Assembly (NCBI GenBank): GCA_017562135.1
Contig: QEYB01001208.1
Span: forward strand, 1,054,001 to 1,118,000
Reading direction: 5' to 3'
Length of the DNA stretch: 64,000 bases
Source of the DNA: Dipylidium caninum
Taxonomy: Eukaryota; Platyhelminthes; Cestoda; Cyclophyllidea; Dipylidiidae
The notes beneath the pieces were generated by a model, which saw only the letters and a list, made by a program, of their open reading frames with translations, did not search any database and had not been told where the DNA came from. Made by a program: the position numbers and the translations under genes. How positions within the stretch are numbered: the first letter of the stretch is position 1; the number at the start of each line of letters is the position of its first letter. Of this stretch, positions 47,501-57,039 are shown one piece after another.

Positions 47501-48317
47501 AGACCCTAGGTGATGAAATTATGATTCTCGAAACCTAGTTTTCCACACGACTTGATTCCTTCTCGATAACGAGAGTTAGTCGATATCACTCAACTTTGAT
47601 GAATTATCTTTTCATTTTTCCTCTTCACCCAAAAGCTTTTAACACCTTTATTTTATAGCTTATTTCCATGGTCGACATTCGGGAAATTTCGCCCAATTTC
47701 CAGAGGATGTATAAGATGGACAACTGCTTGACAGTTACACTGAAGAATGACTCCAAAATTGTCATTACTTCAAATGTAAGTTTATTGAATTTCCCTAGTA
47801 CCACAATACCGGAAATTACGGCCATAAAATGCCCGTTATTTAGGAAATATTTCCTGTTACACAAGCCAATCTCTCAATTACTCCTGTTTTAAGGATAAAG
47901 TTCTGATCACGCAATGGAAGGAGGAGATAGAAGAGGCCTTTCACACTTCCAACGAGCTTATCTCTAATCTTAATAAGAAAGGCCCATAAGGTATATGGTG
48001 CTGAATCTCCCCCGCGACCATCAACTCCCGATCACCTAGCGCTGCGTACGGCCACCAGGAGCGCAGCCCCTACTATCGGTGAGGCAACGGGCTCACAGAG
48101 CCTAGCACGCCAGATCTCAGTTCCCGCAATCGGGTTGCAGAAGCCACTCACAAAGCTTTACTCCCTTACCACTCCTTCCAGTACTGGCGATGCTGAAGGC
48201 GGCGGTGGGACCAACGGCCGGTTTGAGCGCTCGCCCGCCAGATCCGTGGTAGAGCCCATTGTAGAAGTCGATAATGAAGCCCAAGAAGTCCTTAATGCAA
48301 CGAGGGACGAGCCGTAA
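23403..48317 (+). CDS. GRK2: G-protein-coupled receptor kinase, GRK2/3 (beta-ARK) subfamily
   Basis: A 13-exon gene, about 835 residues. GRK2/3 kinases phosphorylate activated GPCRs at the membrane, where free G-beta-gamma recruits them. Visible parts: N-terminal [18 protein letters not shown] signature (exon 1); RGS-homology domain (exons 2-4); AGC kinase domain (exons 5-10) with glycine loop GRGGFG, ATP-binding Lys in YAMKCLDKK (about residue 224), catalytic YRDLKPAN (Asp about 322), metal-binding SDLG (Asp about 340) and activation-segment MAPEVL; AGC tail [24 protein letters not shown] domain (exons 11-13). Junctions are phase 0 except exon 1/2 and 5/6. Compared with vertebrate GRK2 (about 689 residues) it has a Gln/Ser-rich insert before the PH domain and a C-terminal extension of about 110 residues. 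Three single-base frame breaks (two in exon 9, one in exon 13) need correction; I read them as sequence errors because flanking coding sequence and splice phases are intact. Confidence 0.95.
23516..30652 (+). other. GRK intron 1 (7.1 kb), no gene seen
   Basis: AT-rich. Open frames of up to 155 codons (26277-26744) have no domain or splice support. I saw no mobile element that I can name. Confidence 0.6.
30653..30905 (+). CDS. GRK2: GRK exon 2 (RGS-homology domain)
   Basis: Acceptor TTTGAAG before 30653 gives ..[14 protein letters not shown], exactly colinear with other GRK2/3 proteins. Donor GTAAGC in phase 0. The downstream CGCAG is a weaker acceptor that would delete three conserved residues. 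Confidence 0.93.
31697..31783 (+). CDS. GRK2: GRK exon 3
   Basis: 29 codons, acceptor TTTTTTGCAG, donor GTAAGA. Starts EFSKETV, continuing the RGS-homology domain. Confidence 0.9.
31915..32028 (+). CDS. GRK2: GRK exon 4
   Basis: 38 codons containing [14 protein letters not shown], the conserved end of the first RGS segment. Donor GTATGT. Confidence 0.93.
32646..32737 (+). CDS. GRK2: GRK exon 5 (kinase glycine loop)
   Basis: Encodes [20 protein letters not shown], the ATP-binding glycine loop. Donor GTGAGA splits a Met codon (phase 2). Confidence 0.95.
32784..35135 (+). other. GRK intron 5, mostly empty
   Basis: A cysteine-rich minus-strand frame (33737-34024) is the only notable content; it is discussed as a finding and not called as a gene. 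Confidence 0.4.
35136..35235 (+). CDS. GRK2: GRK exon 6 (ATP-binding lysine)
   Basis: Completes the split Met and encodes [14 protein letters not shown] with the invariant Lys, then [15 protein letters not shown]. Donor GTAAGT, phase 0. Confidence 0.95.
35236..38412 (+). other. GRK intron 6 (3.2 kb), no gene seen
   Basis: Only short open frames without splice or domain support. Confidence 0.6.
38413..38625 (+). CDS. GRK2: GRK exon 7 (kinase, YRDLK)
   Basis: 71 codons from DGCPFIVCM through [15 protein letters not shown] to IVYRDLK, holding the hinge and the catalytic aspartate. Donor GTTTGT. Confidence 0.96.
40035..40304 (+). CDS. GRK2: GRK exon 8 (activation segment)
   Basis: 90 codons: [44 protein letters not shown]. 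As in other GRK2/3 proteins, the segment needs no activation-loop phosphosite. Donor GTGAGT. Confidence 0.96.
40669..40771 (+). CDS. GRK2: GRK exon 9, with two frame breaks
   Basis: Acceptor AACGACAG. The first ten codons ([10 protein letters not shown]) and the rest ([20 protein letters not shown]) are both clearly GRK but lie in different frames. The change falls at the CCCC run 40696-40699. At the 3' end GGC CGC GG|GTACGT lacks one G needed for phase 0 with exon 10 (run 40770-40772). One extra base in each run makes the exon 105 bases, a whole number of codons. Confidence 0.85.
42609..42666 (+). CDS. Candidate orphan exon inside GRK intron 9
   Basis: After TATATATTTAG a frame reads [15 protein letters not shown] to a donor GTATGC in phase 0, compatible with the exon at 42925. 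It could be part of a nested gene. No family recognised. Confidence 0.25.
42925..43032 (+). CDS. Candidate terminal exon of a nested gene in GRK intron 9
   Basis: Acceptor TTTTTAGCCACAG, then 35 codons beginning [18 protein letters not shown] and ending in an acidic EEEEDEPH tail before TAA. The composition looks coding and the residues are unlike any part of GRK. It would be a same-strand gene nested in the intron. I do not recognise the protein. Confidence 0.35.
   Translation, partial: LVNWNEEPYFDLKIPNAFEVRPKHTLIEEEEDEPH
43500..43661 (+). CDS. GRK2: GRK exon 10 (AGC kinase tail)
   Basis: 54 codons: [15 protein letters not shown] then [19 protein letters not shown] and [10 protein letters not shown]. 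Acceptor TTTCTTACAG, phase 0; donor GTGCAT. Confidence 0.95.
45740..45906 (+). CDS. Candidate orphan exon inside GRK intron 10
   Basis: After CGTTTTCAAAG a frame of about 55 codons runs to TGA, with [16 protein letters not shown] and a basic KKRKLK end. It lies within a 66-codon ATG-initiated frame (from 45706). Coding-like, no family recognised, no partner exon assigned. Confidence 0.25.
46287..46745 (+). CDS. GRK2: GRK exon 11 (kinase tail to PH domain)
   Basis: 153 codons. Starts with the [20 protein letters not shown] helix region, then a Gln run and Ser/Thr-rich stretch not found in vertebrate GRK2 (about residues 550-580), then the start of the PH domain ([23 protein letters not shown]). 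Donor GTATGT. Confidence 0.93.
47659..47775 (+). CDS. GRK2: GRK exon 12 (PH domain)
   Basis: 39 codons, acceptor TTTATTTTATAG, donor GTAAGT. Encodes PH-domain strands ([27 protein letters not shown]). Confidence 0.88.
47894..48317 (+). CDS. GRK2: GRK exon 13 (PH helix and C-terminal extension), one frame break
   Basis: Starts [16 protein letters not shown], the PH C-terminal helix that contacts G-beta-gamma. As written the frame stops at TAA 47987-47989. Removing one base from AAAGG (47978-47982) continues into NKKAHKVYG, which resembles the invertebrate ortholog (KKAGKIYG), and then about 107 residues of Ser/Thr/Pro-rich tail to TAA at 48315. Confidence 0.8.
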
Positions 48318-48528
48318 AGGGTAAGGGGACAACAATGGATGATGAGGAAGACATGTTGATTCGCAGTAAATCCAACCGAGAACGTCGTATTCCTCGTGCA
48401 CCGCATGTGAAAATTCACCCAGCTTGTACGTGCAAGGTCAAGCCATATCCGCCCACCCATCACCCATCCCGAGTGCAATATGTTCTGAGCGCCCTTCCAC
48501 ACCGGTCTTTTCTTTTTCTCTCCTGTGT

Positions 48529-48534
48529 AATAAA
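48529..48534 (+). other. GRK poly(A) signal AATAAA
   Basis: Canonical hexamer about 210 bases after the GRK stop at 48317. Confidence 0.6.
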
Positions 48535-49910
48535 GCAACCACACTTTACTAGTATCTAATTTCGGGTCCTCTTTTATTCAGACACGCGGTTTTCACGGAA
48601 GCGGAAAAATATTCCAAAATCTTAACCACAAATCTATATCCCTAGTAGAAGTCGGGACCAAAGTATGTGATTCTACAATAGTCTGCTACTTCGACATTCT
48701 AATGTAAGATTGATAAAATGGTAATAACTTAATGTCGATGTTTTGGGGGATTCATAAGGGGCGCATTCCTAATTCATAATAAGTAAACTATGAATCAAAG
48801 GCGCTTACATATGTTGGATAAGAACTTAGGACTGTGAAATGTGCAATATAAGTATCAGGATGGTATATACCAGCCTTCTTTTGAAAAAATGTAGAAATAT
48901 CACGGAGGGAAAAAACTTAACACCGCAAAATGGTAATGAGTTCACTCTAACATGCAGGCTGGGATTCATCACCAAACATAAGTACGCTTGTTAAGTTTAG
49001 AATATCCGAGAGTTTCTTTTATTTTGTATCTTTCATTACACTCCGCTTTCACCTAAATTGTACGTTGCAAGCTGAGGGGTTGGTAGACATGTTTAACCAA
49101 AATACAGTGATTTGACACGAAGTATAGGCTGGCTCACGTCCTTACAACACCACGGATAAGTAATCTATAACGTGATTTATCAGACATACCTACTTATACT
49201 ACAAGGTTTTGTGTTCTCCGAATTTACACGAGGAGTAGACGTGTAAAGGCGCCGTTGAGGAAATCTTCAAAACAATACAACTCGATCATTAGCTAGGCCA
49301 TTATTCAGAGAACGACGGAGCGCAAAATGTCTACTTAGTGTACCATACTTGTCGCTGTTTTAAAACACATTTTTCAAGGCAGAAATTCCGGGGCGAGAAC
49401 CCGCTTATTCAACGGTACGTCCGTGTTAGACAAACATGTGTTTGTCATGGGGAGTGAGATGGCATTGATATAAGCGGGGGCACTAAAGACGATCATTTAG
49501 ACCTCCTCTTCATATCAAGCTATGCGAAACTGAGGAGTTCAATATTATATGATTAGACCTTGTCCTAAGGCATAAATCTAGAAAAAGAAAGCAAACTAGC
49601 GTGGAGCGTGACTGCATAACGCTCGAGTAATAAAATGGCTTGTTAATACTAGTGTCGAGGGTCAAGTTTGTTAAAAGCATACGGTTTATTTAGTATATAC
49701 ATGTTTGATGTCGGAGTCCTTTAAAAATTGGTTTCAATTCCATAAAATGCAAAGAAATTGATTACGTAATATCACTGAAAAAAAGTCTGAGGATATTAGC
49801 AAAAGGCTTGACGGTGAAATTCGTGACCCTATATAAAGTTGTTTCCAATTTTGTTTTAATTTTTATTAGTAGCGTGAGCTTTGAATCTGCGTCCGTACGC
49901 GCTTTGCCCT
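48535..49910. other. Intergenic, no gene seen
   Basis: AT-rich spacer between the GRK poly(A) site and the USPL1-like frame. A possible 33-base exon (after AAGGCAG near 49384) was not strong enough to call. Confidence 0.5.
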
Positions 49911-50315
49911 ATGGATGGCTTTTGTCCATTATGCCATGCGTCTGGAGCTGTATCTTCGTTATTTACCGTATCACTTCCCTCTGGATCGCTATCTGGATTG
50001 TGTTCCAACCCTTCATGTGTATATCCTTTCGATTCCTATAGTGCATTGCTAACCGCAGTTACCACCCAAGCTTCGGCTTTGAACCATGTCGCACAAACTG
50101 TGCCTAGCGTAACCAAATGTTCAGACAACTTATCTGATATACTTATGGATGTGCAGGAGCAAAGCGGCCAGGATGGCCAATTCCCAGCTTCGCAATCAGA
50201 TTGTTTGTTAGTCGAAACTCCAGACTACCAACAAACATTTAATACTCCTCGTTCGCTTCCTTCTTGCGACATTATTCAGCAGCCGTGTGCTATTTTTACC
50301 AAGATATCTGGCTGA
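49911..50315 (+). CDS. USPL1-like N-terminal zinc-binding module (partial)
   Basis: From ATG 49911 the frame reads MDGFCPLCHASGAVSSL.. ..LCSNPSCVYPF. This C-x2-C ... C-x4-C-x-YP pattern matches the N-terminal region of the SUMO isopeptidase USPL1, including the Tyr-Pro after the last Cys. The next 90 residues are Ser/Thr/Gln-rich without a fold. The frame meets TGA at 50313; a donor GTATGC near 50330 lies beyond it in another frame, so the 3' limit is uncertain. The catalytic USP-like core was not found. Confidence 0.45.
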   Translation: MDGFCPLCHASGAVSSLFTVSLPSGSLSGLCSNPSCVYPFDSYSALLTAVTTQASALNHVAQTVPSVTKCSDNLSDILMDVQEQSGQDGQFPASQSDCLLVETPDYQQTFNTPRSLPSCDIIQQPCAIFTKISG

Positions 50316-50405
50316 TTCCCTGAAACAAGGTATGCTTCCCCATGCCAATTCATAGAATACCTCCTTTCTTGATTCATAGTACATCCCGTTCCTTTTGTGA
50401 CTTAG

Positions 50406-50540
50406 TCAGAATGCAGTCATGCCGATTTACAAACAGTCTTTCTAGTGACAGTGGAGTTTCATCAACCTCTAGGTCATCAAATCTCAGTTACCAAGAGACA
50501 TTGGCCTTACGAGTTCAACAACGTGGGGTCTCGACTTCAG
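50406..50540 (+). CDS. Candidate second exon downstream of the USPL1-like module
   Basis: Acceptor GTGACTTAG, donor GTGAGT in phase 1. Encodes a Ser-rich stretch (SLSSDSGVSSTSRSSNLS) followed by YQETLALRVQQRG. Coding-like composition and a consensus donor; family not established. Confidence 0.35.
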
Positions 50541-52142
50541 GTGAGTCTTCTAGGCCGCCTCGTCCCGCTTCACTTCTCGAGAAATACACCCAACAAACAG
50601 CCCTTTGATTTTTCCTTGCAACCGTTATGTACAGCACTTTGTATATACATTATTATTTTTATGCGTTGCATAATTTTTTCTTTACTTCTGCATCTATTTG
50701 CGGTCTGTTAACAAACCCGTCAACGCACTATGCTTCCGAAAAACTATTAGACCTACTTTTAAAATACGTTATCGGCGAAGTTCTAAGTAGCCAATTCTCA
50801 GTAGTTTTGACAATCAAATATTGGAGCGAATTACATAGCTACTCAATGGGAACTTCAGCTTCACACGTCAACAAGATTTCACTGTATTTTTTGCTGCAGA
50901 TTAAAGTCCTCTTACTCTGCCCAAAAGACCATAAATGGTACTGTCATCAATCAATTGTTGGTTCTTGTAAGAGCAAACATTGGTTAGTTCTAATCAGTGT
51001 TTGAACAAATCGGTTTGTCCAACACAAGGACCTGCATGAGCAGTAAGCAGTGCCCTTGCGGATTCTCCTGGATCTTATGAAAACTAATTAGGAGGTTAAG
51101 TGAACTCTGGGTTTCTGCTATTGTATGTAATCATGTTTTCTTCATAACATTCTGTCGGGTATGATTCAGTGTTTGACCCAGCTGTAATATGAGTGCAAAT
51201 TTATAAGCTGCATTATCTGTCAAGCCAGTGATAAGATCCAAGCCTGACTTCTTCCGATATGTTCATATCTCTTTTTGTGTTAACCCTAAATCCTTAGTAA
51301 AGGTCAGCCAGGTGTCGATTCTGGTAAATCGGAGGTAAATATTTTTATTTGAAGGATGCTCAGGTTGGCGTGAAGGGGACTGGTCGGAGTGGTATTTTAT
51401 TAACGAGTATCTGGTTTGGTAAGAGGAGAACAAGTAAAGACATTTTTTCACTTTTGGTCATTTTTTACTTGTATAATGGTGAGAAGTGAAGGACTGGATT
51501 ATCATTCGTAACATGGGTTTTTTGGACCTCTGCAAGGGTCGAAGAGGGCGTCGTCAAAGTTGAATCACTTATGTCATAGAGGAAAAAAAATGCATTCTGT
51601 TTTAAGATCACGGAATCTTCGTAAGGCAAACTTTTTGCGGTGGCCAGTCCTCTTCCAAAGACAGCCATGAGGTAGGCTCATTTGAGGTCCAAGAAAGACG
51701 ACAAGATTCCACTACCACTAATACAGTTAAAATTATTATGAATGGCCAAAAAGTAGGTTAAATTCCCGTTTTAGTTTCGACTTCATTATCAAATTATTTG
51801 CAAAGCGTTGAATGGCCTTATTTTGTCTTATCGTAAAAAGTTTTGTCGCCCCCAACTTTTGTTCAAATTTAAATTTAGATTATTTTAATAAACATTTTTA
51901 TGACGTTTTAAGCCATCACTTCCGCTGTTCATAGCGTCGGATTTTTTTTAAATGAGGGGCACAGGCTTACCGAAATATTACGGTGACGTCGTTCATAGCA
52001 GCTGGACCCCTCTTTCGCGCAGCGGAGCGGCCAAAAAAGTAATATTATTTATTATAATAACACATATAGCTTTATGGGGACCGAATAGCTCTTACGTGTA
52101 GATGGGTATGCTTTTTGATTTGCAACTTTATATTGCCAACAG
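50541..52142. other. Spacer before FBXO16-like gene
   Basis: Contains unassigned open frames on both strands (plus 50627-51004, minus 51465-51668). The first exon of the FBXO16-like gene should be here. One weak candidate near 52000 reads SSWTPLSRSGAAKK to a GTAATA donor. Confidence 0.3.
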
Positions 52143-52351
52143 TTTTCCCAATGGACACCTCAAGAGAGAATTTGCCTACTTGAAAAGCTCTTGATGATAG
52201 CCTCGTATGCAGAGAGGCGGGCCTTTCGGCAAATTGTTGATTCTGTTATTCCTGACAGTGCCGTTGATTTTTACGAGGATTATACCACGAATCGTCTCTA
52301 TCTACATCTTTTCATTTTTTAGACCCTCGTAGTCTTTGTAGAGCTGCTCAG
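52143..52351 (+). CDS. FBXO16: FBXO16-like exon with F-box, one frame break
   Basis: Acceptor TTGCCAACAG, donor GTAGAT. The first 57 codons run into TAG, and the conserved LDPRSLCRAAQ follows one base out of frame at the T run 52315-52320. A separate intron here is unlikely because nothing of the F-box would be missing. Confidence 0.75.
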
Positions 52352-53792
52352 GTAGATCACACATTTTGGATGCATTAAATGATAATGTTAAAAGCTCTCA
52401 ACACAAAACTTTGATTTATCTAAATTTTGCACTAACGCTGCTGGCTATCTTATGTGGTATCATTGGGTGCCTGTAGTTTCAAAGGCCATTCGGTTGAAAT
52501 TGTGCAAAATTGCTTTTCACAAGGAACAATATTTATTGTGCTACAGTGAAAAGAAAATTAACACACATGCCTATATGTATTTCCGTCGTAGTGTCATAAC
52601 ATTATTTAGATTCTTCAAGCAAACTTCTAGCGTTGAAGTATTTCCCTAGGTTTCTAATTATTGGAAAATTTTGTGCGAATCAAATTCAATTTGGGTCCGA
52701 AAGTGCCTTCCTTTTGGGTGGCAACTTCCAAATATGCTCATGGAACCTGAACCTGGCGCATATAAGCAATTATATATTGAAAATATCATGAAGTTGCGAG
52801 TTTGTGACTCCCCCAGTGTGAGTTATTCCATTATGAAATCATGCCTAATTTTGCCTGTGAATCATCTCCGTTTTCGGCTTTGCATCAGTTTAGAGCAGAA
52901 ATAAAGAAAGTACGGAGAAAATTGGCCTTGAATGAACAAAGAGTGGCAGAAACAAATGACAGACGGCCGGGAAAGCGAAAGGATCATCCTCCATGCAGTG
53001 ATGTTAAGTGCAGCTCTCCATATAAGAAGGCTGAAAGTTTACAGTCCAATAAAAGGTCAGGAAACTGATTATTGGCACTCTAAAAGCAAAACAAGCTTTG
53101 ATATTAGGCAGTTCACAATATGTAGTTAAAAAAAACAGCGAAGGACAGACGGAATAAACCCAAAGTAAAAATGTAGTCCACCAACAACCCAAAAAATTTG
53201 GTTAAAAATTTTTCGAAAAACTTTCAGGAAATTTAAAAACTGGACTATTTTTTGTATCCAGCAAGATCTTTAACACTTCCGCGATGGGCAAGAAGGTCAC
53301 TATGGCAAAAGTTGCAGCAATCACCGAGCGCCTTTCGACTCCACAAGAACGTCAGAGGGCCCCGGATGTTAATCGACACCCATCGGTAGAAATTCGAACG
53401 CGACGTAGGGCATTCGAAGAAATGTCCGCTCCCCCAACCCATCAACCGAATCCCAAATCCACTGCTGTCCCCACTTGTGGCCGGTTGTTTGCCTCATCAT
53501 CTGAGGTTGGTCTGATCCATTAAAGAAGCGAAATGAAATATAAGTATCAATATATAGAGAAATTATTATCAGATTGTTATATTTACACAGAAGGAATTTC
53601 ATTTCTAGCAAATGGTTTGACTACTTATTGAAATATAATAGTAAATGATGCAGTTTTGCTGTTTAGATCATCAAAGTCCTACCACCTCCTCCAGCTTATA
53701 GTTCTCAGAATGTCAAGGGAAGCCACCAAAAGGACACCACGAAAAGCAGAAAGGAAGAGTTATTTGACTTAGTCAAGGATATACCGACTTAA
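52143..53792 (+). CDS. FBXO16: F-box only protein 16-like
   Basis: Five exons: 52143-52351, 52650-52817, 52889-53055, 53262-53505, 53667-53792 (stop TAA). F-box proteins bring substrates to SCF ubiquitin ligases by binding SKP1. The encoded FSQWTPQERICLLEKLL, then LDPRSLCRAAQ|VSNYWKILCES..W..KCLPFGW and GAYKQLYIENIMKL follow FBXO16 in order: pre-F-box helix, F-box, linker. The C-terminal exons are basic, Pro/Ser-rich and poorly conserved, as in the family. All phases agree. One frame break: ATT TTT TAG at 52312-52322 needs one more T to read IFLDPRS. Intron 3 is only 71 bases. The initiator exon upstream was not identified. Confidence 0.78.
52650..52817 (+). CDS. FBXO16: FBXO16-like exon
   Basis: 56 codons, acceptor TTTCCCTAG, donor GTGAGT, phase 0 both sides. 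Encodes the second half of the F-box and the following W..KCLPFGW and YIENIMKL motifs. Confidence 0.8.
52889..53055 (+). CDS. FBXO16: FBXO16-like exon
   Basis: Acceptor TTTGCATCAG, donor GTCAGG (weak), phase 2. Highly basic helix-like FRAEIKKVRRKLALNEQR. Confidence 0.6.
53262..53505 (+). CDS. FBXO16: FBXO16-like exon
   Basis: Acceptor TTTTTTGTATCCAG, donor GTTGGT. Enters in phase 2, matching the previous exon. Contains TMAKVAAITERLSTPQERQR and an Arg-rich stretch. Confidence 0.6.
53667..53792 (+). CDS. FBXO16: FBXO16-like terminal exon
   Basis: Acceptor TTGCTGTTTAG, phase 0, 41 codons with a PPPP run, ending TAA at 53790-53792. Confidence 0.6.
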   Translation: MIKVLPPPPAYSSQNVKGSHQKDTTKSRKEELFDLVKDIPT

Positions 53793-53900
53793 TAGTGGTT
53801 TGATGTGTTGTTCACAAGAATTCTAATCCTTCATCATGCCGGATAAGCTCTTGTCTAATGGAAGTTGATGAATCATTTATGCGCTTTTCTTTCAAATATA

Positions 53901-53906
53901 AATAAA
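53901..53906 (+). other. Poly(A) signal AATAAA of FBXO16-like gene
   Basis: Canonical hexamer about 110 bases after the stop. Confidence 0.6.
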
Positions 53907-54249
53907 ATGTAAGCATCAAGTCTAGACGGAAAGGTATATTAGTAGCAAGAAAACCTTGACTATTTAGGCATTGACAACCAATAGTAGCATATCTTCCACA
54001 CTTAGAAGACTCATTAAATCAATGAAAAATGATGATTATACAAAAGTGTATTTATTTAAGGTAACTGATCCCACCAATTCAAGTATCAGGTTTACCTGAA
54101 AGTTCTGTCCACTACTATGACAGCAACTTTTGTCACGTGGCACATGTTTTTTTGGGGGCATATTCGACTCTCCATTTTCGTCACTCAATGCATACGTACT
54201 GATTTAGCAAATTAAATAAAACGAACTTGAGTCACGTTAGACTCAAGAG

Positions 54250-55180
54250 TAAAGCTAAAGTGTCCTCATGGGTATTGATAAAGTGCATTTTCGCCGAGTA
54301 ATTTATACGGATTTCAAAGTGGAAGAAATGCTAAAGATGCGTATACAAATTTATTGAAAGTGTTTGATGAAGGCAGAGTTCCTGATAAAAAAAAAGTAGA
54401 TGGTTCAGAAAACGTGAAATATTTGATTTTACCCGTTCTGATATGCCACCTTCTGGGTGACCACCTTGGATCGACAACGCTGCTGTAATGACCATGCTGG
54501 CGCAAGATCCTTTTCTAACACTATCGGAGATCGTAGGATGGCTTAATTCACCTCAGTAAGCCGCTTAAGTCCATGTACGGAAGATAGTAGTGGTGCGCTA
54601 ATATTCAAGATGGGTTGCATATGAATTGATTCAGAGAATTTGGATGATCGAGTAGCCATAGGCACATCTCTGCTTACGCGAAACAAAATCGAGCCCTTCT
54701 TGAGGCGGACGATAACTGGGGATGAAAAGCCAATTACCTACGAAAAGTTGTACTGAAAGAGATATGTTGTGAACCCGGCAACCCTATTGCTTCCATCTCC
54801 AAACCAAATTTGACTGCGAATAAAAGGATTTTGTGGTATATGCGGTGGGACATTCGAAGAACAATGCCTTACCGAACGGAAAGCTCAATTGAGAGGAGTT
54901 TTATCAGTAACTGAATAATTTGAGGACATCAGTTGAAGAAAATCGGTCGTCGATGTTCAAGAGGAAGTACATCATACGTAATCATGATAATGCGAGGCCT
55001 TAGCCCTTTTCGCATGCTAAAAACAAAATTTCTTCATACAAGATTCAGCTTGTTCAGACAGATGAGCCCTTGGCATCCTACAGTAATGTCCTACGTCTAC
55101 TCTTTCCCTCGAATGTCCAGAATACTTAAAAGCCCGGGTATGGCTTTGAGAAACTAAAAGTAGTCAAGATTTGCGAAGTG
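54250..55180 (+). mobile_element. Degenerate mariner-family transposase
   Basis: Translated fragments in shifting frames match mariner transposases in order: DNAAVMTMLAQDPFLTLSEIVGWLN (cf. the HTH region), TSLLTRNKIEPFLRR-TITGDEK (first catalytic Asp near 54721) and NHDNARPY (second catalytic Asp near 54986). Stops and frameshifts are spread through the whole copy and the third catalytic region is not recognisable. It is therefore an inactive fossil. Terminal inverted repeats were not identified, so the ends are approximate. Confidence 0.8.
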
Positions 55181-57039
55181 ACAGACATACACGTATAGAT
55201 GAATAACCGAAGATAAAAATTAGGATCACGAAATATGCTGAGAACCATTGTGACATCACAGAATCTCCCTTTTCTCGTAATGGACATGCTCTCGGATAAT
55301 AGTATGGAGGCAATCCGAAGTCGCATTATGATGATTTGGGTACAAATCACCCGAAGCAGAGGACAGAATAAAGAGTATGCATAGAAGAGGGTGCAGAGAA
55401 GAGGCTGGGCAGTAAAGCAGAGAAAAACGAGAATCGCGGCGAATAGGGATCGGCACCGATGGTAGGCAGAGCGTTTGCGGCGAGGAGCACCTCGCCTAGA
55501 CATTTCGGAAAGCAAGTGCACTCTTCTGCGCATGTAGAGCGGTTGTTTCACAAACTTTACCAATCGCCAGAGTCGGTTTTAGCTATGCACTCTCACCGGT
55601 TACCCACCCTCAGGCAGGCGTCACATTGGGCTGCCAAATAAGTCATTGCCGATTTTAAATAAATGCGAATACTCATTTGAGTGTTTCAATACATCACGAA
55701 GTAGCATGGTCGGCGAAAGTCTTGAAGCAGGACATTTCGTGGTCTAAATTGCTCATCCATCTCGAAAAGACCATGTCCCTCGAACAAAATAACGACAAAT
55801 CCTTAGAATCACTTCGAAGATTATGAGTTTTAAGTGCACCAGATAGTTATAAGTGTACGCAATTCATTTTTCTACAAATGTTCGTACATCTCGACTTAAA
55901 AGAGGGCTGGGAACGCCAAACCGCATTTCCCTTCAATGTGATGTTGCAACATTTTAGGACTGTATTCTCCCACTCCACTTCTTCCCCACGAGGCTATTTA
56001 TCATTAAGAAATTCATAACTCAAAACGAAGACTGGCGTTATGGCAAAGAGGAAACGGCAGCATCTCAGTGCCACCCTCACAAGTGCCGAGAGGGGCAGTC
56101 TCCACTTGTGGACGAGCCCCAACCTTTCATATCCGCATTAACATGGATCAAGTTAATGGACTAATCTCTAGGTTGCTATCTGTGGCGGCTCAAGGAGATT
56201 GTTCACACTAGGACAAGTAGAATAAACATTGTGTATTTCAACACGGTGTTCGCAAAAACAACGGAGTCGCTCCACACGAGAGTGACAAATAAGAACGTCG
56301 CTGCTCGTCCTTCTGGCGCCAAATGTGGCGTGCAGAAGATTGCCTGCGGCCAAAGCGGAGTAGCATTGGCTTCCAATAAGAAAAAAAAGAATAAAGTGGG
56401 GCGAATTTTCGAATCCAATATGTTTAGAAGCACAAATGTTAACTTTGGCGAGTTTTCATAATATTCCCGCCGTGGCGAGTTGAACATGCGAAGCAAGTTC
56501 TCTGCCGACGCACTATGAAGATATTCATTGCTCAAACTAGGGAGGACAGGACATTTACGCCATTCTTCTACTTTGTGATGGCAAACAGTGATGAGGAGAA
56601 TAGCAATGCGAGGATCTGATTGGATTGCTTCCTTTCCAATCGTCAAGTGGATAAGTTATTATTAGAGGTCAGCGATAGCGGCGGCGACGAAGACCGTGTT
56701 TCTAAGAAATGGAAATTCTGGATAAAATTGTTAAGGTCTTTACGGTACGTATTTTCTTTAATCTTGAGTCTAAATCTAAAACGTCGCAAATGCCTCTGTC
56801 GGTTCTGTAACCTTCAACTCTGCCCTGAATTATTCCTTGGGCAAGTGCATTGCATGCGTAACATCCCCTTTTCGAAATGACCTTGTCCAGTTTTGATAAA
56901 TGCGGAGGCACTTAAATCGGCCAGTCTCCTGCCCGCTCATTAATCAGTCCAAAACGCCGCGGGTGCCCTTCTAAGGACAGTCACGCATTGTGCGGTGCTA
57001 ACTTATTACTGCAAAGCAGCATCCTTCTACACCTTTCAG
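55181..57039. other. Intergenic, no gene assigned
   Basis: Open frames of up to 147 codons occur on the minus strand (55126-55563, 56203-56646). None shows a domain. The N-terminal SGNH part of CASD1 was searched for here and not seen. Confidence 0.4.

Noticed and set aside
48158..48544. 128-codon minus-strand open frame
   Set aside because: Antisense to the GRK C-terminal exon and its 3' untranslated region.
49378..49416. Short exon-like piece reading KFRGENPLIQR before GTACGT
   Set aside because: Only eleven residues with a plausible donor; no partner exon in phase and no family match.
55126..55563. 145-codon minus-strand open frame
   Set aside because: Overlaps the mariner fossil end, basic and hydrophobic mixture without a domain.
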